Shown: piece by piece, positions 36,291 to 48,007 of the stretch | Position numbering within the stretch: the first letter of the stretch is position 1 | Layout: the number at the start of each line of letters is the position of its first letter | Origin: Aporrectodea caliginosa | Lineage: Eukaryota; Annelida; Clitellata; Crassiclitellata; Lumbricidae | Assembly (NCBI GenBank): GCA_020284085.1 | Contig: JACEVL010000146.1 | Span: 858,223 to 922,222, forward strand | Reading direction: 5' to 3' | Length of the DNA: 64,000 nucleotides | The notes under the pieces: model-generated | The model's input: only the letters and a program-made list of their open reading frames with translations | Told to the model about the DNA's origin: nothing | Database searches by the model: none | Translations under genes and position numbers: made by a program

Positions 36291-37039
36291 TTAACCTTTC
36301 CCTCCACAGCCGCAAAGCGGCACCCCCTTTAAACACGGAGGGTGTTTGGGGCGATATGAGCCCCCCCCAGTCGGGGTCTGGGACGAAGCCCCAGCTGCAA
36401 AATACACTTTGAGCATATACTTGGTACTAATTTCGGCCTTCTGGTGAGAAGATTTGGAAGGATTTTACTGCTTAAAAATACACAATGTCCTTACATCGAA
36501 GGTTGCGACTAGTCGAATAATAATTGCATTAATTGATTAATTGATGTATTAAGTGTGAATGTGTTTAAACAGCTGGACGGTCGCCTTGGAGTTTTATCGA
36601 AAACTAGTGAAAACTCAATTTTACTCAAACTCAACAGTTGACAATTGTAAATTATATGGTAATTTTAAGTTTACGAGAACTGTCCTCATAGAACTCGAAC
36701 TGGTTCCTTGCGTCCATTGCAGGAGCATGCTATATCGTCATTGCATTCACGTTGTCCGAGTGTATAGTAGCAACGAAGAAGTCTCGACGGGATGACGCAG
36801 TTTTAACAGTCCTCTGACTTCTTGCGGCTGCTATACCTTGTGTATACAGCCTACGTGGACCAGAGCCACATGTGATGGCAGGAACTGGTATAGAGATGGG
36901 ATGGCTTTTACATGAGATTTATCATTATATGACGCACGATCAAGTCTGACGTTTCATGGGGGCTTAGCCCCCTCCCCCCCCGCTAGCCCCTGATAAACTC
37001 CGCCCACGAATTAAAGAGTATACAATTGAAACAAATATA

Positions 37040-37510
37040 AATATAAATAAAGCGGTAACGGTAACTCAAAGATTTAGTCGCCCTTGTTGAAACTCCTCAG
37101 AAGACTTGTTCTCGGATCGAAGGATCATTCGACTGCAGCGCCCACACGACAAGAGTAATCCAGAGATTGGATGAAGTTACACACCTTTTTAAAGGCTCTC
37201 CACTTGGAGATATATACTGCAAGCGACTGATCGTTAACTAACCAACCAAATGTTTGACTGTTCGTACTCTGGCAGTTCCAGTCCCAAGACTGGAGAAAGG
37301 GGAGGGCTACTCTAATCATCTTTGTTGTCAAACATGTAGAGTAGTACAGCAACTAGCCAACGTTTCATCGTATTGTATATAAAAAATGTTATGCTGAAAA
37401 TGCTTAGAGAAAAAATTGACCACCTAAAATGTCGTTAAACACTTGATATTTCCACCGCCATTAAAGTGTGTTTAGACACCTTTAAATTGCATTTTCTTAA
37501 GCTATAAAGA
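37040..37510 (+). repeat. Segmental duplicate, copy 2
   Basis: Similar to 35520-36075 with scattered substitutions and small indels. Flanking pieces gacgcacgatcaagtctgac (36140 and 36928) also repeat, so the duplicated region is larger and rearranged. Confidence 0.85.
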
Positions 37511-37754
37511 ATAAATCCGACTGATTTCATTTACTTGCACTGGATCAATAATACACGTCACAATATAACAATTATCTTTCGAAACACACAATTTATTTCT
37601 GTACCATTTAATTATGTAAAATTGAATAGAACGCCGAATGGCCATCGAAATCAGCCTAAATGGCCACTGCAAAGAACTGTTAACGGTCAAGTTATATAGA
37701 CTTATACTTTACTTTGTAATGGTAAGAAAGCAAATTGAAATTAAAACATCAAAG

Positions 37755-37979
<225 letters not shown>

Positions 37980-37980
<1 letters not shown>

Positions 37981-38340
37981 TCTCCTTTCCTTCTCCTTTC
38001 TTCTCCTTCTCCTCCCTCCTTCTCCTCCTCCTCTTCTTCCTCCCTATTCCTTCTTCCCTCTTCCTCTTCGTCTTCCTCTTCGTCTTCGTCTTCCTCTTTC
38101 GTCTTCCTCTTCGTCTTCTCCTCCTGTTCCTCCTCCTCCTCCTCCTCCTCCTTCTCCTCTTCCTTGCTCTTTCTCCTCCTCCTCCTCCTTCCTCTTGCTC
38201 TTTGCTCTTGCTCTTGCTTCTTTCTCTTCTCCTCCTCCTCCTCCCTCTTCCTCCTCCTCCTTCCTCTCCTCCTCCTCCCTCCTCCTCCTCCTCCTTCTCC
38301 TACCCCATATCCTTCCTCCTCCAACCTCCCTCCTCCAAAC
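37980..38340 (-). repeat. Homopyrimidine (TCC/TTC) tract
   Basis: About 350 bp almost purely C/T, opposite in strand sense to the tract at 34318-34710. The long Ser/Leu/Pro frame across this block and the ATC array is an artefact, although it continues into ordinary sequence to 38694. Confidence 0.92.
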
Positions 38341-38786
38341 CGTCCTCCTAACAACAGCGTCCATCAACAACTGACATTGGGATCGGCTTTCTCCGGTGTC
38401 GCTCGGGTTTCTCCGTCGGCCACCCGTGATTCTGTTTCTCTAAGGCGCATGTTTGTTGATCGAAGCCACCTAGCGACAGACCAGTGCACGATCCTTGTCG
38501 TTCGTATACAGAGAGGGGTGTCATCTTCGCACCCTGCCTGGGTGAGCCCGCTCCACCCCCAACGCTGCCAACGACCGATGACCGGTACCCCTTATGGGGA
38601 GCGAGCGGTGAGGGTCAACAGGGTGTTGTTATTCCACCCAGTATGTCATCATCAGAGACATACGAAGACTACCCCCACGAGAATAATATCGTAAGTATTC
38701 CGTGAACAGGCATATTATGCATGTGTGTATGTACGTTCACATGTGCATTGATGTATACATTTAGAGAGAATGCCAGTTGACGAATA
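38341..38786. other. Interval without a recognised gene
   Basis: A moderately GC-rich 350 bp block (38345-38700) has an open + frame, but its codons show no domain. It may be a decayed retroelement piece. Confidence 0.4.
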
Positions 38787-39005
38787 CCACACAATGCACT
38801 ACATGCCAGATTCGAAGGAAAAAGAAACAAAGGCAGACCAAGACTACGCTGGATAGACAATATAACCGAGGACTTAACATCACTTAGACTAACACTCAGA
38901 GGAGCAATGCAATGGACTTGACAAATGACCGAGTACAATGGAGGTCATTTATGCTTTCCCTTCGCCGCCAAATGGCGGGCGTCAGAAACTGATGATGATG
39001 ATGAC
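38787..39005 (+). mobile_element. LINE 3' end with short (ATG)n tail
   Basis: Matches 57600-57830: cacacaatgcactacatgcc, gattcgaaggaaaaagaaac, gctggatagacaatataacc, then cgccgccaaatggcgggcgt and tgatgatgatgatga. It encodes a decayed GKRNKGRPRLRWIDNI-like C-terminus. Here the ATG tail is short, in contrast to 19512-19675. Confidence 0.85.
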
Positions 39006-39057
39006 GCATGAATGGGATGGATGGATGAACTATCTGCGGCTATATATCTATCTCCTC

Positions 39058-39110
39058 TTCTATCTATCTGTCTGTCTATCTGTCTGTCTGTCTGTCTATC
39101 TATCTGTCTG

Positions 39111-39144
<34 letters not shown>

Positions 39145-39275
39145 ATCCATCCATCCATCCATCCATCCATCCATCCATCCATCCATCCATCCATCCATCC
39201 ATCCATCCATCCATCCATCCATCCATCCATCCATCCATCCATCCATCCATCCATCCATCCATCCATCCATCCATA
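39058..39275. repeat. (TCTG/TCTA)n then (ATCC)n array
   Basis: Tetranucleotide TCTG/TCTA blocks to 39144, then about 32 ATCC units. It begins 50 bp after the LINE end at 39005. Confidence 0.95.
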
Positions 39276-39739
39276 CATCTATCCATAGATCTAACCATAG
39301 ATAGATAGGTAGATAGATAGACAGATATTCGTATTTTCGTCCGTCTATCCACAGCGCCTCTATACTCTCCCAGCCTTTAACTCTCACGATGGCAACACCA
39401 TAGTAATAGTTTCACTGTCTATATAACTCTTAACGGGGTCATGACCTTTCGCCGGTGCTTAAGCATTTCGAGTCGGGTGCCTCGATCTTATCCGCAGAGA
39501 ATCGTCAGTTTCCGTAACCTTTCGACTATCTTCGACTGTATTATACTAAGCGCTGAAACGCATGCAGCGCTGCCAGCGATCCGCTAATTTCATTACCTCG
39601 CCGACCGCGTGGGGCGCTGCACACCATTCGATTTCGCTCGCTATGTGGTCCCTCTCTTGGGAACGTATCGATGCGCGTAACCTTTGGCTATGCGTTGCCA
39701 AATGATATCCAAGCGTTGGATACCCGTGGCTATTAATAA

Positions 39740-40265
39740 GGGTTGTCCCTATATCAATGATTGATGAATCATTACGGGCGTGTCAGACAATTCACGCGCC
39801 GGGCGGGCTCCCCTCCCAGTCGGGGAGTGGGATATATCGGGAGGCCTTCCATCGGGGAAGGGCTGGAACGTCCTATCGTTGGGTACGACTAAGAGGGCGT
39901 GACGCGGCCAATTTTTCCTCGCGGAGCCCCTGATGCGAGACCGAAGAAATAGGACCTCGTAATGTGAATAAATTTTCGCCGTTTCTGACATTTGCCGGTA
40001 GGGGGAAACCAGGGACCGCTGCTCCAGAAGAGGACTGTAGCGCCAGGCCGGGGGCTGGAGAGTCCCCGTGGCCCTCCCAGTCTGGGAAGGAAGCCGAGAG
40101 ACCGCATTCCATCGACCAGGCGTTGCGGGGAGTGGAAGGCCGCCCGCCGTGGCCCTACCCTCCTGGACACATGCCAGTGGCGTAAGAGGGATAGGGATCT
40201 TGACACGCGGCACGGGTCCAGCAGGGACCAGGCAGGAGAAAGTGGCCTCGGCGCCGTATTAGGGG
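39740..40265. other. GC-rich block of unknown origin
   Basis: Compositionally distinct from its AT-rich neighbours. An open reverse frame of 154 codons (40213-39749) and overlapping open frames are present, but no domain is recognised. Runs such as ggccctcccagtctgggaag recur in variant form. It may be the 5' region of an unknown retroelement or a host CpG-rich segment. Confidence 0.4.
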
Positions 40266-40353
40266 GTTGTTGATACTCAACTCCTCCTACAACACTGTTT
40301 CGTTGTTTGTAGCTGTCTTTGAATGTGTCCCCATCTGTGTGTATTACTATTTG

Positions 40354-40377
40354 TCTGTCTGTCTGTCTGTCTGTATG

Positions 40378-40411
<34 letters not shown>

Positions 40412-40742
40412 TGTATGTATGTATGTATGTATGTATGTATGTATGTATGTGTATGTATGTATGTATGTGCCATCAGTCAATCAGTCAGTCAATCAGTCAA
40501 TCATCCATCCATCCATCCATCCATCCATCCATCCATCCATCCATCCATCCATCCATCCATCCATCCATCCATCCATCCATCCATCCATCCATCCATCCAT
40601 CCATCCATCCATCCATCCATCCATCCATCCATCCATCCATCCATCCATCCATCCATCCATCCATCCATCCATCCCCTTACATACATGCATACATACATAC
40701 ATACATACATACATACATACATACATACATACATACATACAT
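40354..40742. repeat. (TGTA)n, (ATCC)n and (CATA)n arrays in series
   Basis: TGTA at about 40370-40470, an ATCAGTCA patch, ATCC at 40500-40675 (about 43 units) and CATA at 40680-40742. The TGTA and CATA blocks are reverse complements, so the locus can form a hairpin around the ATCC block. Confidence 0.95.
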
Positions 40743-41219
40743 CTGTTTATCTCACTTTGTCTGTGTCTGTGTCTGTCTGCCTGAATATCGCTCTCTCTTT
40801 CTTTCTAGCATTGCGCATATCCAACCCCTCCTCGGCCTTTCATCCTTTCTCTCCCTCCCCTCACCCTCTCTCCCTCTCTCCTCCCTCTCTCTCCCATCTT
40901 TCCGAAACGATCGAAATAAATTGAAGAGCGTTTTCCCGTTCTTTGATGCGTCGTCGCTAGGGTGCGCTATTTCCGTCTGACGTACCTCATCACTTTTTGG
41001 ACGATTCGCAACCAGAGATAAATCAGCGCTGGATCATCATCGTACGCGGTTTGATTAAGCTCCCCACTGGTCTACCATCATCCTCTTCCAAGCATTCCCC
41101 TGCAGCCCCTCCATATCCGCTCCCTCCATCCCACTCTCCCCTCCACCGCACTTTACTACCTGGGTCTGAGCAACGGAAAAGCGGTAACGACGGGAGTTTT
41201 GGGAGGCGGAAAGAGAATA

Positions 41220-41238
41220 GGGGGGGGGGGGGGGGGGT
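41220..41238 (+). repeat. Poly-G run
   Basis: About 18 consecutive G residues; a potential G-quadruplex or slippage site. Confidence 0.9.
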
Positions 41239-41514
41239 TGCTAAAACGATTTCAAATTTAATGGGGAAAATAGTGAGCATATAATGGTTTAATCTGATCT
41301 CTGTCTGTATGTTTCTCTGCTCGTCTGTTTGTCTGTCTTTTCGTCTGTCTGTTTGTCACTCTGTCTGTCTGTGTAAATACTTGTGTATTTGTGTATGCTT
41401 GCATGAATATGTATCTACGGACGTATGTAGTATGTATACGCATGCTTGTATGTGATATGTCCGTATATTGTAATATATAGGCCCTATATCTATATATATG
41501 TGACAGTCTGACAG

Positions 41515-41546
41515 ACAGGCAGACAGGCAGGCAGACACACAGAAAC

Positions 41547-41579
<33 letters not shown>

Positions 41580-41628
41580 TAGATAGATAGACAGACAGAC
41601 AGACAGTCTGTCAGACAGATAGATATAT

Positions 41629-41689
<61 letters not shown>

Positions 41690-41706
41690 TAGATAGATAG
41701 ATAGAT
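41515..41706. repeat. (CAGA/GATA)n tetranucleotide array
   Basis: CAGA units with GATA blocks at both ends and a short tctgtcagac inverted patch at about 41607. Confidence 0.93.
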
Positions 41707-41879
41707 TGTATTTATGTTTGCCTGCATATACATGTATACATATAATTCTGTGTCACCATCAAAGAAGCTCTTGAAGGCATGCCTACATGGCATTGCATAG
41801 TTTTTGCATACATACTTTACGTAGACGCATATCTGCACAAACACACCTAATCACATACACACATATAGAGCGAAGTATA

Positions 41880-43388
41880 ATATTATGAGTTGTCTAATCC
41901 ATTCTAATCAAATCTAATCTAAACCAGATATTCCTTTCAAAAGGTAGTCATTTTATTGATTGCAATTATTAATAATTGGCACTCTTCTGCAGATAATTGC
42001 TGTACTGACCCAAGAGCAAAAAATGGGAAACGGCAGCCAGTGTTTAGAGCGCTCTCTTTAGACACCTTTAAAACGTTGTTGACAATGCCTATATATTCTT
42101 TGGACTGGAAGCGCATGTGGTAGAGCTCTTGTTGGACATGTAAGAAACTTTAAATACGTCAACATCCTATCAGAAACGGAATCAAAGACGAGAAAAGAGA
42201 AAGAAAACTTATGAGAACATTACAATAAAATGAACTGAAATACATAAAAAACTTAAAGACGTCAACAGCCTTGTAGCTATATGTGGTTAAATATTGGATT
42301 AATAATAAAAAGTGCATGTGGTAGAGCTCTGGTTGGACACCTTTGAAAAGTATGCGATCGACTCTATATAAAATGTTGTGACACTACAATTTTTAATCTT
42401 CTCTTTCATTTTCTTTCTTTGCAAAAAATTCGCAAATCAAATGAGGGCTCTCGTTGGACACCTTTAAACATTATGCGATCGATCCTATATAGGAACTTGT
42501 GACACTAGGATTTCAATCCTTTCTTGCAATTGTGTTTCCTTGCAATATAATGTGCAATCAAATTGGTTGTATTATAATCGTCAACAGTCATGATGCCATA
42601 ACTGTCGTTATACTTCGTTAGACTCGGCCAAAGCATGTACTCTGCTAGTGCGGCAGTGCCATTCCCATACTTTATTTCCGGTAACACTTTAATGACGAAT
42701 GCATTGGTTCCCATGCAGTCGCTTTTATACAGCGTATACTCTCGTCGTTTAAGTGGTATGGCTGAACATTTTTTAAAAACGATTAATACACGAAACAAAC
42801 CCATATATATGAGAACCGAAAGAGAATTCAAACCAACGTTCCATGGCACTGGAGACATAAGCGCTATAAACTCTCAATCTAACATATGACGTGTTGTCCT
42901 TACTGGCAAACAAGTCCATTAACTAGTGAATAAACTCGTGGCCATACTGTATATCAACGACAGCGTATTAAGTGTACTATAAAACCAGCGTTAGCATTAC
43001 TATAAGAAGTTTGAACATGGCAATTACTCCCATAGATATAAAGTCCAAACTGCCTAAGCCTGTATGTATTAAATATTATTACTGATTCCCATAAGCTAAA
43101 TTCTCCAAACACTTCTCGATATACCGTGTTCCAGCAAGCGTACAGTTTATTCAACCAAGACTGATTTTTAAATTCTATGCTACTGCGCCGCATCTTAAAA
43201 TGGGAGGCTGTGACTAAGTCTGTGGTAAAGTGAAGCTGCATTATATTCAATGAACTGAAAGTGATTGGTAAAATAAACCTTTGATTTCATAAGATATCGT
43301 TAATTGGATTCATCCGGTTTGCTATAGAACGCCCTACTTTAGACACCTTTATAACCTATTCAGGTGATCCTATATAAGGTATGGACGC
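41880..43388. other. Repeat-fragment interval
   Basis: Holds several copies of the ttagacacctttaaaacg motif (about 42058, 42330, 42455, 43340), each followed within about 40 bp by a ctatataa box. No protein-coding gene is seen. Confidence 0.55.
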
Positions 43389-43535
43389 GGCAGCCAAATG
43401 GTTAAACTTCGTGACCGGATGTGAGTTGAACATCCGTGCTTAGTGCCAGCCGGTGCCAGTCCCAAGCTAGCTAAAGTAGGAGGGCGACGCTAATGGTCTA
43501 GGTTGCTACACAGTGTCGTTAAACAGAAATACCTG
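43389..43535 (+). mobile_element. tRNA-derived SINE (ccagtcccaagc family) with head
   Basis: Head: gcagccaaatggttaaactt (A-box-like) and gagttgaacatcc (B-box-like). Body: ggtgccagtcccaagctagc, aggagggcgacgctaatg. End: gtgtcgttaaacagaaata. This copy suggests that the family is tRNA-derived and ends in the shared GTCGTTAAAC. Confidence 0.72.
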
Positions 43536-43714
43536 CCTGTCAAATGGTTAGAGCTTTCTCTGTAAACACCTTTAAAACACTGTTAAACGATTCTATATAA
43601 AGATATGGAAAACGACAGTTATTTGATAACAACGGTCACTGCTTATTGCATTCAAACCAAAGACATAATGTCTGCTTTAAGCGAAGCTGAATTAGATCCG
43701 ACAAACCCGAAGAG

Positions 43715-44130
43715 CAGTGTAATCACTCCTTGGGAATTTTTCCAAGATCATGGGATTTTGAGGTGTCGTCTTGGGATCTGGGGATTTTGCATAGCAATCT
43801 TGGGATTTTCCAAGGCCTACAGACTAGTTTTTACCGTCCTTTCCAACAGTGGAAGCGAATCAGATTTGAAAGAAACTCGCTCAGTCTGAAAGACGTTTAT
43901 GATTATTGTTACTTGTAAACATTGTAACTTGTTAATTCAATGTTATGCTCCAGTTTTTTCGTTGCGAGTTCTTAGCTAGGCATTTATGTGAATAATTGCG
44001 ATTGTTAGAACGCATTTCATCACAACTTATTCGTTTTCAGTAACTTGGGATATTTTGGTACAATTTTGGCCAATCTTGGGATTTTCTGGAAAGAGCTTGG
44101 GATTTCAGAAAATGGAGAGTGGTCGCACTG
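43715..44130. mobile_element. hAT-like MITE, 416 bp
   Basis: Ends CAGTGTAATCACTC and, reversed, CAGTGCGACCACTC. The flanks ccgaagag and cccaagag are an 8 bp duplication with one change. Several cttgggatttt motifs lie inside. No transposase. Confidence 0.78.
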
Positions 44131-44268
44131 CCCAAGAGTTACTGAATTTAATTTTTACTAACTGCGTAAAAATTTCGCCTTATATTATACACATTTCATC
44201 TTCATTTATTACCAGCACAAAATATAACCCCAAATATTTCCATGCTCGGTCCACAGAACCTTTTTGTG

Positions 44269-44515
44269 ACCTGGATACACAGCATTGTTAAACAAAAACT
44301 AATTAAGCGGCCAATCGATCGGAGCGCTCGCCTTAGACACCTTTAAAACGGTGTCAATCCGGGCTATAATAAACACGTTGTAATAAATACATAACATTTA
44401 CGTGACCTGGATACACAGCGTTGTTAGGCAGAAACTAATTAACAATCCAATTGATCGGAACCTTAGACACCTGTAAAACGGTGTCAATCCGGGCTATAAT
44501 AACCACGTTGTAATA
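44269..44515 (+). repeat. Tandem duplication of a SINE-like unit (~130 bp)
   Basis: Two copies (about 44269-44398 and 44401-44515) share gacctggatacacagc, ttagacacc, cggtgtcaatccgggctat and acgttgtaataaa. The second copy has a small deletion. Confidence 0.83.
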
Positions 44516-45095
44516 AAAAAAAACAATAAATCCAGTAAACAAGGTGACGGGCAACGCTAATCATCTATATGACTATGTTATGAAACAGTGTCGTTTAACA
44601 ATAACTAACCAGTTACTAAATGCACAATAATAAATTATAACAAAAGCATTGTAGCATACAACGATAAACACGTTATAACAAAATAGTAATGAATGCATAG
44701 TAATAATTTCTGTCTTCGTCAGCGCACCTGGGTGAAAACATCTAGAAGGCTTCACAGCTGGAGGCGAAGAGGAAAAAGAAGCAGAATATCAGTCCCTGAG
44801 GCAGACATGGGTATGAAGCTATAACACTTTCATTTTCTTAGCCTCGGCATTCGAGGGCGGGTGGCCAATCCTCTGCCTCGCCGTCTCATCTTCCCACCAA
44901 CACTGTACAGTCAGTGTACTCATAATAACTGAGTTAGATAGGACGCAGTGGTTCCGAAAGTGGTGATCCCGGAGTTGTCGGTGCGCAAAGTTAGTCAAGA
45001 AAGATGGTCAAATTGTCTCGGAAATTGTCTGCATGAATCAAGAAATGGCTATTATATTCTTAAAACTCATAATAACAAAAAGACTTATTAGGATA

Positions 45096-45416
45096 CAGTT
45101 GCGTAACGAGGGGGCAGGGGCGCCCCGGGCGCAGGACGAAGAGGGGGGCGCAAATTTAGGCTTTAAAAACAAGTTTTTTTAAAGAAATCAGGCAAGAATA
45201 GCTAAAAAAAGTCCAAAAAGCAACTATTATACATGAGTCTTGCAGGGGCGCGGGCGCGGGAGGGGCGCAAAATGAGGCTTCTGACAGTTTGACTACGTTT
45301 TAAGGAAAAAAGACGGAAAAGAAAAAAAAAGTCATCAGAATTTTTGGTGGAACGAAGGAAAAAAATGTGTAGGAAATTCTTGCCCCCGGGCGCACGAACC
45401 CCTAGTTACGCCACTG
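45096..45416. mobile_element. hAT MITE, 321 bp, with perfect 8 bp duplication
   Basis: Flanked by ttaggata (45088-45095 and 45417-45424). Ends CAGTTGCGTAACGAGGGG and, reversed, CAGTGGCGTAACTAGGGG, typical of hAT MITEs. Internal gggcgc-rich motifs near both ends. Confidence 0.9.
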
Positions 45417-45589
45417 TTAGGATAGCATTTAAAGGGCAATCGAGTCATAGAATTGACTAAACATGTATTTAAATCAATTTTAATACATATATGAGGAATT
45501 TTTTTTAGGTGATCATAAAAGAGAAATAATTAATAAATTGAGCACCGGTCCTCCTGCAGTGGGAAAATTCCTGCCGGTCCGTGACACTA

Positions 45590-45728
45590 AAAAATTTGGG
45601 AACCACTTGGATAGGTGTGCAGGTAGTGTAGAAATCTCGAACCAAATTTCTGCCCTGGCTGGGATATGAATCACCGACCTCTTGATTGACAGTCCAGCAC
45701 ACTAACCACTACACCACTGAGCACCCCC
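45590..45728 (-). mobile_element. tRNA-derived SINE, reverse strand
   Basis: The reverse strand reads tgctcagtggtgtagtggtt (A box) and ggtgattcatatccc (B-box-like), followed by gccagggcagaaatttggtt. Confidence 0.7.
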
Positions 45729-46170
45729 ATAGCTGTTAATGTTAAGGCTAACATATTTCCCGGATTCCTCCGATTGCGTTGATCGTCTCATTTCCGTTCC
45801 TTAGGTTCATTTAGCTTCGATTCATTTGTTCATCAGGTTCAAAAGAGTCGGCTTTCAGTTTCCACTTTAACCCGATCTCCGGATAAAATCCTGCTTTGCG
45901 CTGAAATCGCTTCCCAAAAATAACCCAAGAAATTTCTCACATTTTTCCAGTTATGAGTTACGTTTCTTCTCGAATATTGCTGCAAACTCATCTAGATTGA
46001 CCTGAGATGACCTTAGCTGACCTGGCATGACCTGACCTTAATTTCAACCGATCTGATTTGAACTGGTCTGGGTTTAAAATGAAGCTCCCTTTCTGGTATA
46101 CTACGGCGCTGGTTTAATCCCTTCACTGTCTTCATGTCGAGAGGAAACTCAATTGTTAACAATCAAATTG

Positions 46171-46312
46171 TGACTATACGTTACATTTACGATTACACTT
46201 ACGATTACAATTACGATTACAATTACGATTACACTTACGATTTAAGTTACGATTAAAATCACGATTACGATTACGATTACAATTACGATTAGGCCTACAA
46301 TTACGACTACGC
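46171..46312. repeat. (ATTACG)-type hexanucleotide array
   Basis: Imperfect hexamer repeats of acgatt/acaatt; gives an Asn-Arg frame on the reverse strand that is an artefact. Confidence 0.88.
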
Positions 46313-46514
46313 AGAGGACTACGCCAAACTCCACTACCGCCGTTTTCTGGAGGTGCCAGTCCCAAACTTACGCTCTCGTTGGACACCTTTAAAATTGGTT
46401 TGGCCGATTTTATATATACTATAGGCACATGTGGCACGAGTGGATTACATCTTTTCTTGCATTAAATTCTGCAAATTGGTTCATGGTGATTGTCAACAGC
46501 CTATGATACCGTAA

Positions 46515-46775
46515 CTCCGCAACTACTCGTACTTAGTAATGCCAGGCCCAAGCCCAGATAGAGGAGGAGGACGATGCAAATCATCTTTGCTATTACACAG
46601 AGACGAAAATCTGTACATAACTTTGTGGGGACAGACTTTTCGGGGGCTGGATTTTTGCATGTTTTGGGGGAGACAGATAGGCCTAAGTCAAAACTTTTTG
46701 GGGTACAGTCCCCCTCTGCCCCCCCATGATTTACGCCACTGCTATTACACAACGTTCTTAAACAGAAACTAACCA
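46515..46775 (+). mobile_element. SINE-like body split by a hAT MITE
   Basis: gccaggcccaagcccagat and ggacgatgcaaatcatcttt precede the MITE, and ttcttaaacagaaactaacc follows it. Removing the MITE and one target copy restores the family's end. Confidence 0.78.
46598..46741. mobile_element. hAT MITE, 144 bp, inside a SINE-like repeat
   Basis: Flanked by ctattaca (46590-46597 and 46742-46749). Ends CAGAGACGAAAATC and, reversed, CAGTGGCGTAAATC. Confidence 0.82.
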
Positions 46776-47162
46776 AGGGCTTCGTATACTCTTTAAATTT
46801 ATATAAGGCAATTACTGGAATTTTAGATCAACGAGCTGCCAAGGCTAAGAAAATGAAGTCGCTAACACTGCACAACTATGGCTACCTTTTAGGTGCAGGC
46901 CTACTTAGATTGAAAGTGCATAAATTCACTCCGATACATCATACCTACCAATAGGCCTAACTATTTCAGCAAGTTATATTATAAGCTAGAATGCTAGATG
47001 GAAACGCTGACCGTAGTATACTGCGAATGCACGTGGTATTCGCTAGAAGGCGGCAATCAACAGAATTTTACCCATTCGCATTTATTTAATCGATAAGTTA
47101 ATCGCTAGGCGGAGACACTCACTGCACGTCGGATTTAGTTAAGTTGCTGCATAATAATTATG

Positions 47163-47212
47163 GATCCAGAGTTTAACGACATCTTATGACAACAAAGGCC
47201 GTTGACGTCGAA
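47163..47212 (-). mobile_element. SINE/LINE 3' tail, reverse strand
   Basis: gtttaacgacatcttatgac, aacaaaggccgttgacgtcg: an almost consensus copy, identical over most of its length to 17790-17828. Confidence 0.82.
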
Positions 47213-47279
47213 AGAAATTATTTTAGCATTTAATACAGCCATAGTTTTTTTCGGTATAATGATAGTTGCTGTTTACTGA

Positions 47280-47398
47280 AAAGCCTTAACTCCACCACTG
47301 CTCGTTCTCTGGCAGGGCCAGTCCCAAGCCTGGAGTAAGGAGGAGGGCGAAGCTAACGATCTTTGTTATCACACAGTGTCGTTAAACAGAAACTTCTA
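47280..47398 (+). mobile_element. SINE-like body (ccagtcccaagc family), near consensus
   Basis: gctcgttctctggcagggcc, agtcccaagcctggagtaag, gaggagggcgaagctaacg, ttgttatcacacagtgtcgt, taaacagaaact. Best copy of the family in the window. Confidence 0.8.
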
Positions 47399-48007
47399 CT
47401 ACTAATTGACACCGTTTTATAACAAGGATGATCATAGCCACCCTCCTTTTTACTACAGGCTTAGTTTGGATTTTAAGCAAGCTACAATTGGTCCAGGACC
47501 AGTTTTACTTATAGGTCTAAAATCATACTTTAAAAAGGTGTGTATTATTTTAAACATGTCGTGACCTGATCTGTATTTGCATTGCGATATCCTGTCGTTT
47601 TCTGAAGCCTTATCTAATTGCTTGCGATGGCAACTACAATGGATGTCATTTAACTGGTGTAAGTTTAAACTAATACACTACCCGCACTGTCTAGTGAAAC
47701 CGAGAACCAACAGGTCCTCACACACCTTAATCTCTGGTGGCAGCAGAAACTACTGCATATGCAGCCAATTAAAATTGGCTTCACATTAACCATAATAATT
47801 GCATTGATCTAGAGCGCTCTGTAAGTATTTTGGCATTGTTTCCTTTGAGTTAGACTCTGTTTTATTAAGGCGCGTGTAAATACAATTTGTATTGTATTGT
47901 ATTGTAAGTTCATACATGTATTATTCGTGTGATTATCGCTTCAACGCTGTGACAACTTTCAGTAATGTTTGGAACGAAACGAAGTGATGTCACATCACCT
48001 CTGATAC
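47399..48007. other. Interval without a recognised gene
   Basis: A retroposon end with ttgtattgtattgtattg occurs at about 47885-47905. The rest is unassigned. Confidence 0.5.

Noticed and set aside
39052..40980. Long Ile-His-Pro-Ser and Trp-Met-Asp-Gly frames
   Set aside because: Products of ATCC/TGTA tetranucleotide arrays; period 4 by frame 3 gives repeating tetrapeptides on both strands.
43605..43918. 94-codon frame as a small gene
   Set aside because: It crosses the border of a hAT-like MITE at 43715 and has no domain.
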